A stretch of DNA of 64,000 nt. Origin: Acidobacteriaceae bacterium. Lineage in GTDB: Bacteria > Acidobacteriota > Terriglobia > Bryobacterales > Bryobacteraceae. Of this stretch, positions 60,556-64,000 are shown in pieces. The stretch is from NCBI GenBank assembly GCA_019240405.1, contig JAFAYL010000013.1, forward strand, positions 248,001-312,000. The letters are read 5' to 3'. Each line of letters begins with the position of its first letter. Positions within the stretch are counted from its first letter, which is position 1. A model generated the notes under the pieces. The model made no database searches, had not been told where the DNA came from, and saw nothing but the letters and a program-made list of their open reading frames with translations. The translations under genes were made by a program, and so were the position numbers.

Positions 60556-61431
60556 ATGGCGGCGCTGGTTACGCTTGGGGGCGATGCCGCTCAGTTCGAC
60601 TCCGTAGAGTTGGGGCGGAAAGAGGAATCGCTTTTCGCGGGTATTCGCGGCTTGGGCCCGGTGATTGTCGCGTATTCGGGCGGCACCGATTCGGCTTATT
60701 TGGCTTGGGCTGCGTGGCGGGTTCTGGGTGACGATGCTCTCGCGATTACAGCCGATTCACCGTCTATTCCGGAGTCGCACAAGCGTGATGCAGAGGCGTT
60801 TGCGCGCGAGTGCGGATTCAGGCATGAGTTCATACGGACATATGAGTTCGAGAATCCGGATTACGTGAAGAATGATTCCGACCGGTGCTTTCATTGCAAA
60901 GACGAGCTGTTCAGGCGCTTGGAAGCATATGCGGCAGAGCGGCAGTTTGCCGACATTGTGTACGGCGTGAACAAGGATGATTTGGGAGATTACCGTCCGG
61001 GCCAGTGGGCGGCGAAGTTGCACGGGGTGAAGGCACCACTGGCTGAGGCTGGGCTGACGAAGGCGGAGATTCGCGAATTGGCGCGCAGGGCGGGTCTGGC
61101 GATATGGAACCGGCCGGCTGCCGCATGCCTTAGCTCGCGAGTGCCGTACGGAATCGCTGTCACGCCGGAGACGATCAAGGTGATCGAGCACGGCGAAGAG
61201 GCGATTCGAGAGCTTGGCTTCAGGCAGTTTCGGGTTCGTATCCACGGAGATCTCGCGCGGATTGAAATCGCGAAAGACGAGTTGCCGAAGGCGCTGACGA
61301 TGGAGAGCGCTCAGGAGCTGACCGCGATTTTTAAACGGCTCGGATTTCTGTACGTGACGCTAGATTTGGAAGGATACCGGCAGGGCTCACTGAATGCAGT
61401 TTTGCAGCGAGCTGGCGAGAACCGCGGTTAA
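60556..61431 (+). CDS. larE: ATP-dependent sacrificial sulfur transferase LarE
   Basis: VIVAYSGGTDSAYLAWAA PP-loop; DRCFHCKDELFRRL; VYGVNKDDLGDYRPG; PAAACLSSRVPYG. Confidence 0.93.
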   Translation: MAALVTLGGDAAQFDSVELGRKEESLFAGIRGLGPVIVAYSGGTDSAYLAWAAWRVLGDDALAITADSPSIPESHKRDAEAFARECGFRHEFIRTYEFENPDYVKNDSDRCFHCKDELFRRLEAYAAERQFADIVYGVNKDDLGDYRPGQWAAKLHGVKAPLAEAGLTKAEIRELARRAGLAIWNRPAAACLSSRVPYGIAVTPETIKVIEHGEEAIRELGFRQFRVRIHGDLARIEIAKDELPKALTMESAQELTAIFKRLGFLYVTLDLEGYRQGSLNAVLQRAGENRG

Positions 61432-61754
61432 TCCGACTTTGCTTCGGAAGAAGTAGATTTCTTTTCCGAGGAACTGGACGCTGGAGCGGGTGTGTCTGTG
61501 GCGCCTGAGGGTTTCGCTTCGGGCGCCGTCTTGTCGCCCGCTTTCTTGTCGCCTCCGTCCTTTTCAGCCTTGGAACCGCGCGCATAATCGGTGACGTACC
61601 AGCCGCTGCCCTTAAATTGAAGCGCGGGAGCGGAAAGCACCCGGTGGACCCGGCCGCCGCACTTTTCGTGATTGGTAAGGGGCGGGTCAGAAAACTTCTG
61701 CATCACCTCAAACAGGTCACCGCAATTTTCGCACTGGTACTCGTAGAGTGGCAT
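61428..61754 (-). CDS. FmdB-family zinc ribbon protein with charged disordered tail
   Basis: MPLYEYQCENCGDLFEVMQKFSDPPLTNHEKCGGRVHRVLSAP. Confidence 0.93.
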   Translation of the reverse strand: MPLYEYQCENCGDLFEVMQKFSDPPLTNHEKCGGRVHRVLSAPALQFKGSGWYVTDYARGSKAEKDGGDKKAGDKTAPEAKPSGATDTPAPASSSSEKKSTSSEAKSD

Positions 61755-61777
61755 GTTCGAATTGGATCAGTCCGCCC

Positions 61778-63070
61778 TTAACGCTCCGGGTGATGCGGAG
61801 GACTCTTTTCGAGAATCGGCGGCCGATCGCTTGTGACAGTGGGTGTGTTCTCGCCGCTTGTCAACTGGGCGAGAGTTGTCTTTCCGGTAACCAGATCGAT
61901 GGACTGCTTCAGCAGATTGTCTTCGGTGCTCTTCGGGGCTGTTCCCGGAATTGGATTGCCGTCCTGATCGAGCTCGGGCCCGTTATCGTTTTCGGCGAGC
62001 TGAACGGAGGGAACGACGCCCGTATCCTGAATTGCTTTGCCGCCGGGTGAGTAGTATTTTGCGACCGAGAGAATGACGGCCCCGCCATCTTCCATCTGAA
62101 TTGTTTTGCGGAGACTTGCATCACCGTAGCTTCGCTCGCCGACAATCTGGGCTCGCTTGTCGTCGAGAAGCGCAGCGGCCGCAATTTCGGCACCGCCCGC
62201 CGTCGCGCGATCGGTGATGACGACCAGCGGACCCTTCCAGAGATCGTCCTGGGACTTGGCGTCAAATTCTGTTTGCGCGGTTTTCTGACCTTTGAGCGCG
62301 GCAATTTCGCCTGTGTCGAGGAAGAGATTGGCGAGTGGGACTCCCATTTCAGGATCGCCCGTAGAGCAATGCCGGAGATCGAGCACGATGTACTTCGCTC
62401 CCTGTTTCTTCAGGTCTTGCAGCCTTGCTTTGGCTTCGTCGATTCGATTCGCGGCCAAGCTAGTCACGTGCAGATATCCGACTTTTTCGGGCAGAAGCTT
62501 CTCTACAACTTGAGGAAATGCGATGACGGCCCGGCGGAGAGTGATTTTTTGAGGTTCCGGGCTGCGAAGGCGCAAGACGGTCACGTCGACTGCGGAATTG
62601 GGATCTCCTCGAAGGAGCTGCTCGGCGTAAGCGAGCGGCATGTCGCGGGTGGCGATGCCGTTGATGCTCTCGATGAGATCGCCAGTCGTGATGCTCGCTT
62701 GCTCGGCTGGGGAACCGGGCAAGGCGTCGACTACCGCGACGTAGCCGTAGCGCTTTGCCAAGATGAGGCCCACTCCGGCTTTGGCGAAATCTTGAGTTTT
62801 TTCATATTGTCGGTATTGATCGGCGTTCAAATAACTGGCAAAAGGATCAACCGACTCGAGAAGGCCGTTGATTGCGCCTAAGGTAACGCTCTTCATGTCC
62901 GGTTCTTCGACGTATTCCAACTTAATGCGCTCAAGAACTTCTGTATAGACCTTCAGATGGCCATAGACGTCGTCTGGCCCGACAGCGCGTCCGGTTCGAG
63001 CGCCTATCAAGAGGAGAACGACGACGCAAGTTGAACTTGCAAGAATGGTCCATTTAAAACGGCTGTTCAT
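61778..63070 (-). CDS. S41 (C-terminal processing) peptidase-family protein with PDZ domain; catalytic residues appear substituted
   Basis: VYTEVLERIKLEYVEEPDMKSVTLGAINGLLESVDPFASYL; PDZ; DRATAGGAEIAAAALLDDKRAQIVGERSYGDAS aligns with the CTP Ser/Lys region. Confidence 0.9.
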   Translation of the reverse strand: MNSRFKWTILASSTCVVVLLLIGARTGRAVGPDDVYGHLKVYTEVLERIKLEYVEEPDMKSVTLGAINGLLESVDPFASYLNADQYRQYEKTQDFAKAGVGLILAKRYGYVAVVDALPGSPAEQASITTGDLIESINGIATRDMPLAYAEQLLRGDPNSAVDVTVLRLRSPEPQKITLRRAVIAFPQVVEKLLPEKVGYLHVTSLAANRIDEAKARLQDLKKQGAKYIVLDLRHCSTGDPEMGVPLANLFLDTGEIAALKGQKTAQTEFDAKSQDDLWKGPLVVITDRATAGGAEIAAAALLDDKRAQIVGERSYGDASLRKTIQMEDGGAVILSVAKYYSPGGKAIQDTGVVPSVQLAENDNGPELDQDGNPIPGTAPKSTEDNLLKQSIDLVTGKTTLAQLTSGENTPTVTSDRPPILEKSPPHHPER

Positions 63071-63177
63071 TGGGATTTCAGGGCGTCATTCAAAGTATAT
63101 CGAATTGACAGTCCGGCGACGTAGACGTAAGCTGGCCCGTCGCTTCGCATAGGGCTCCACTTCTGCGGAGGAAATCT

Positions 63178-64000
63178 CTACGCCGGGATCGAAATAGGGA
63201 TGGCCGGTTCAGGGGCGCATGCGGAGGCCCCGGGCGCGAGATCAAAACGGGCGGTGAAGTGGAAGATACTTCCGATGCCCGGCTCGCTTTCGACCCAGAC
63301 GCGCCCACCCATCAACGCGACCAACTGAAACGAGATGGTAAGGCCGAGCCCGGTGCCTCCGTATCGCCTAGTCGACGAGGTATCTGCCTGCGTGAAAGCT
63401 TCGAAGATGCTCTTCTGCTTCTGCGTCGGGATGCCAATTCCTGTATCGGCGACGGCGAAATGCAACAGCGCTTGCCCATCCGAGATTCGCTCGGGAGTCA
63501 CCGAGACAGTGACGCTGCCTTGGCTAGTGAACTTGATGGCGTTGTCGGTGAGGTTCAATAAGACCTGGCGGACGCGAAGCGGGTCGCCGACCAGGTTTGT
63601 TGGAATGCTGGGCGCGAGCTCCGTGCGCAGATCCAAATTTTTCTGGCGGGCGCGGAGCGATACGGACCGAACCAGTTCATCAACAGATGCCAAAAGATTA
63701 AACGGCGTTTTTTCAAGCGTAAGCTTGCGAGCTTCGATTTTCGAGAAATCGAGTATGTCGTTGACGATGGCGAGAAGCGAATCGCTTGAAATCTTAACGA
63801 CCTCCAGATATTCCCGCTGTTCGTCAGTCAATTCGGTGCTGAGCGCGACGTCGGTCATTCCCAAAATTCCGTGAATCGGAGTGCGAATTTCGTGACTCAT
63901 GTTGGCGAGAAAATCGCCCTTAGCCCGGCAGGCGGCCTCGGCGGCTTCTTTAGCCATCGTGAGCTCTTCTTCGGTACGCTTTCGTACATCTATTTCTTCT
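63178..64000 (-). CDS. Sensor histidine kinase (PAS-linked), C-terminal part; gene continues past right edge
   Basis: KGDFLANMSHEIRTPIHGILGMTDVAL H-box; DNAIKFTSQGSV N-box; RYGGTGLGL G-box; frame stays open to 64000 (EIDVRKRTEEEL, PAC-like). Confidence 0.93.
   Translation of the reverse strand, partial: EEIDVRKRTEEELTMAKEAAEAACRAKGDFLANMSHEIRTPIHGILGMTDVALSTELTDEQREYLEVVKISSDSLLAIVNDILDFSKIEARKLTLEKTPFNLLASVDELVRSVSLRARQKNLDLRTELAPSIPTNLVGDPLRVRQVLLNLTDNAIKFTSQGSVTVSVTPERISDGQALLHFAVADTGIGIPTQKQKSIFEAFTQADTSSTRRYGGTGLGLTISFQLVALMGGRVWVESEPGIGSIFHFTARFDLAPGASACAPEPAIPISIPA

Noticed and set aside
1-64000. CRISPR arrays, tRNA/rRNA genes, transposons, prophage
   Set aside because: No regularly spaced short repeats, tRNA-like T-loops in context, transposase/integrase ORFs or phage structural genes noticed.

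Overview
This 64-kb window looks like a chromosomal segment from an Acidobacteria/Solibacteres-like bacterium. The taxonomic call is inference from two PadR + ADOP-type permease modules and a glycan-degradation-rich gene set. I found no rRNA, tRNA, CRISPR array or transposase. Housekeeping content includes phoH-ybeY-corC-era, tyrS, a cytidylate-kinase-like gene and an FmdB-type zinc ribbon protein. Carbohydrate genes include GH3 with a PA14 insert, a GH39-like protein, GH32, an UxuA-like protein, a mandelate racemase/MLE enzyme, galK and a Na+/solute symporter. Points worth a second look: (1) a five-gene orphan membrane/lipoprotein island lying between an intact DUF4159 gene and a second, 5'-truncated and frameshifted copy of it; (2) a compact MaoC-ACP-FkbH-SGNH-MBOAT cassette that could make and transfer a glyceryl-type acyl group; (3) a secreted proteasome-beta-like Ntn protein in which signal peptide cleavage could expose the Thr nucleophile, with Asp at position 17; (4) an S41 C-terminal-protease homolog in which both catalytic residues appear replaced (Ser to Gly, Lys to Asp); (5) a UdgX-type uracil-DNA glycosylase with the KRRIH loop; (6) a LexA-type palindrome (CGAAC-N4-GTTCG) upstream of an uncharacterised 247-aa protein; (7) PadR genes with palindromes over their start regions, one of which probably starts at ATT; (8) an ADOP permease broken by a single-nucleotide frameshift; (9) a 1190-aa Nfn-like fused flavoprotein; and (10) a DksA-like zinc finger fused to a SpoIIE/PP2C phosphatase. 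All family names come from recognising motifs in the translations. No database search was run.
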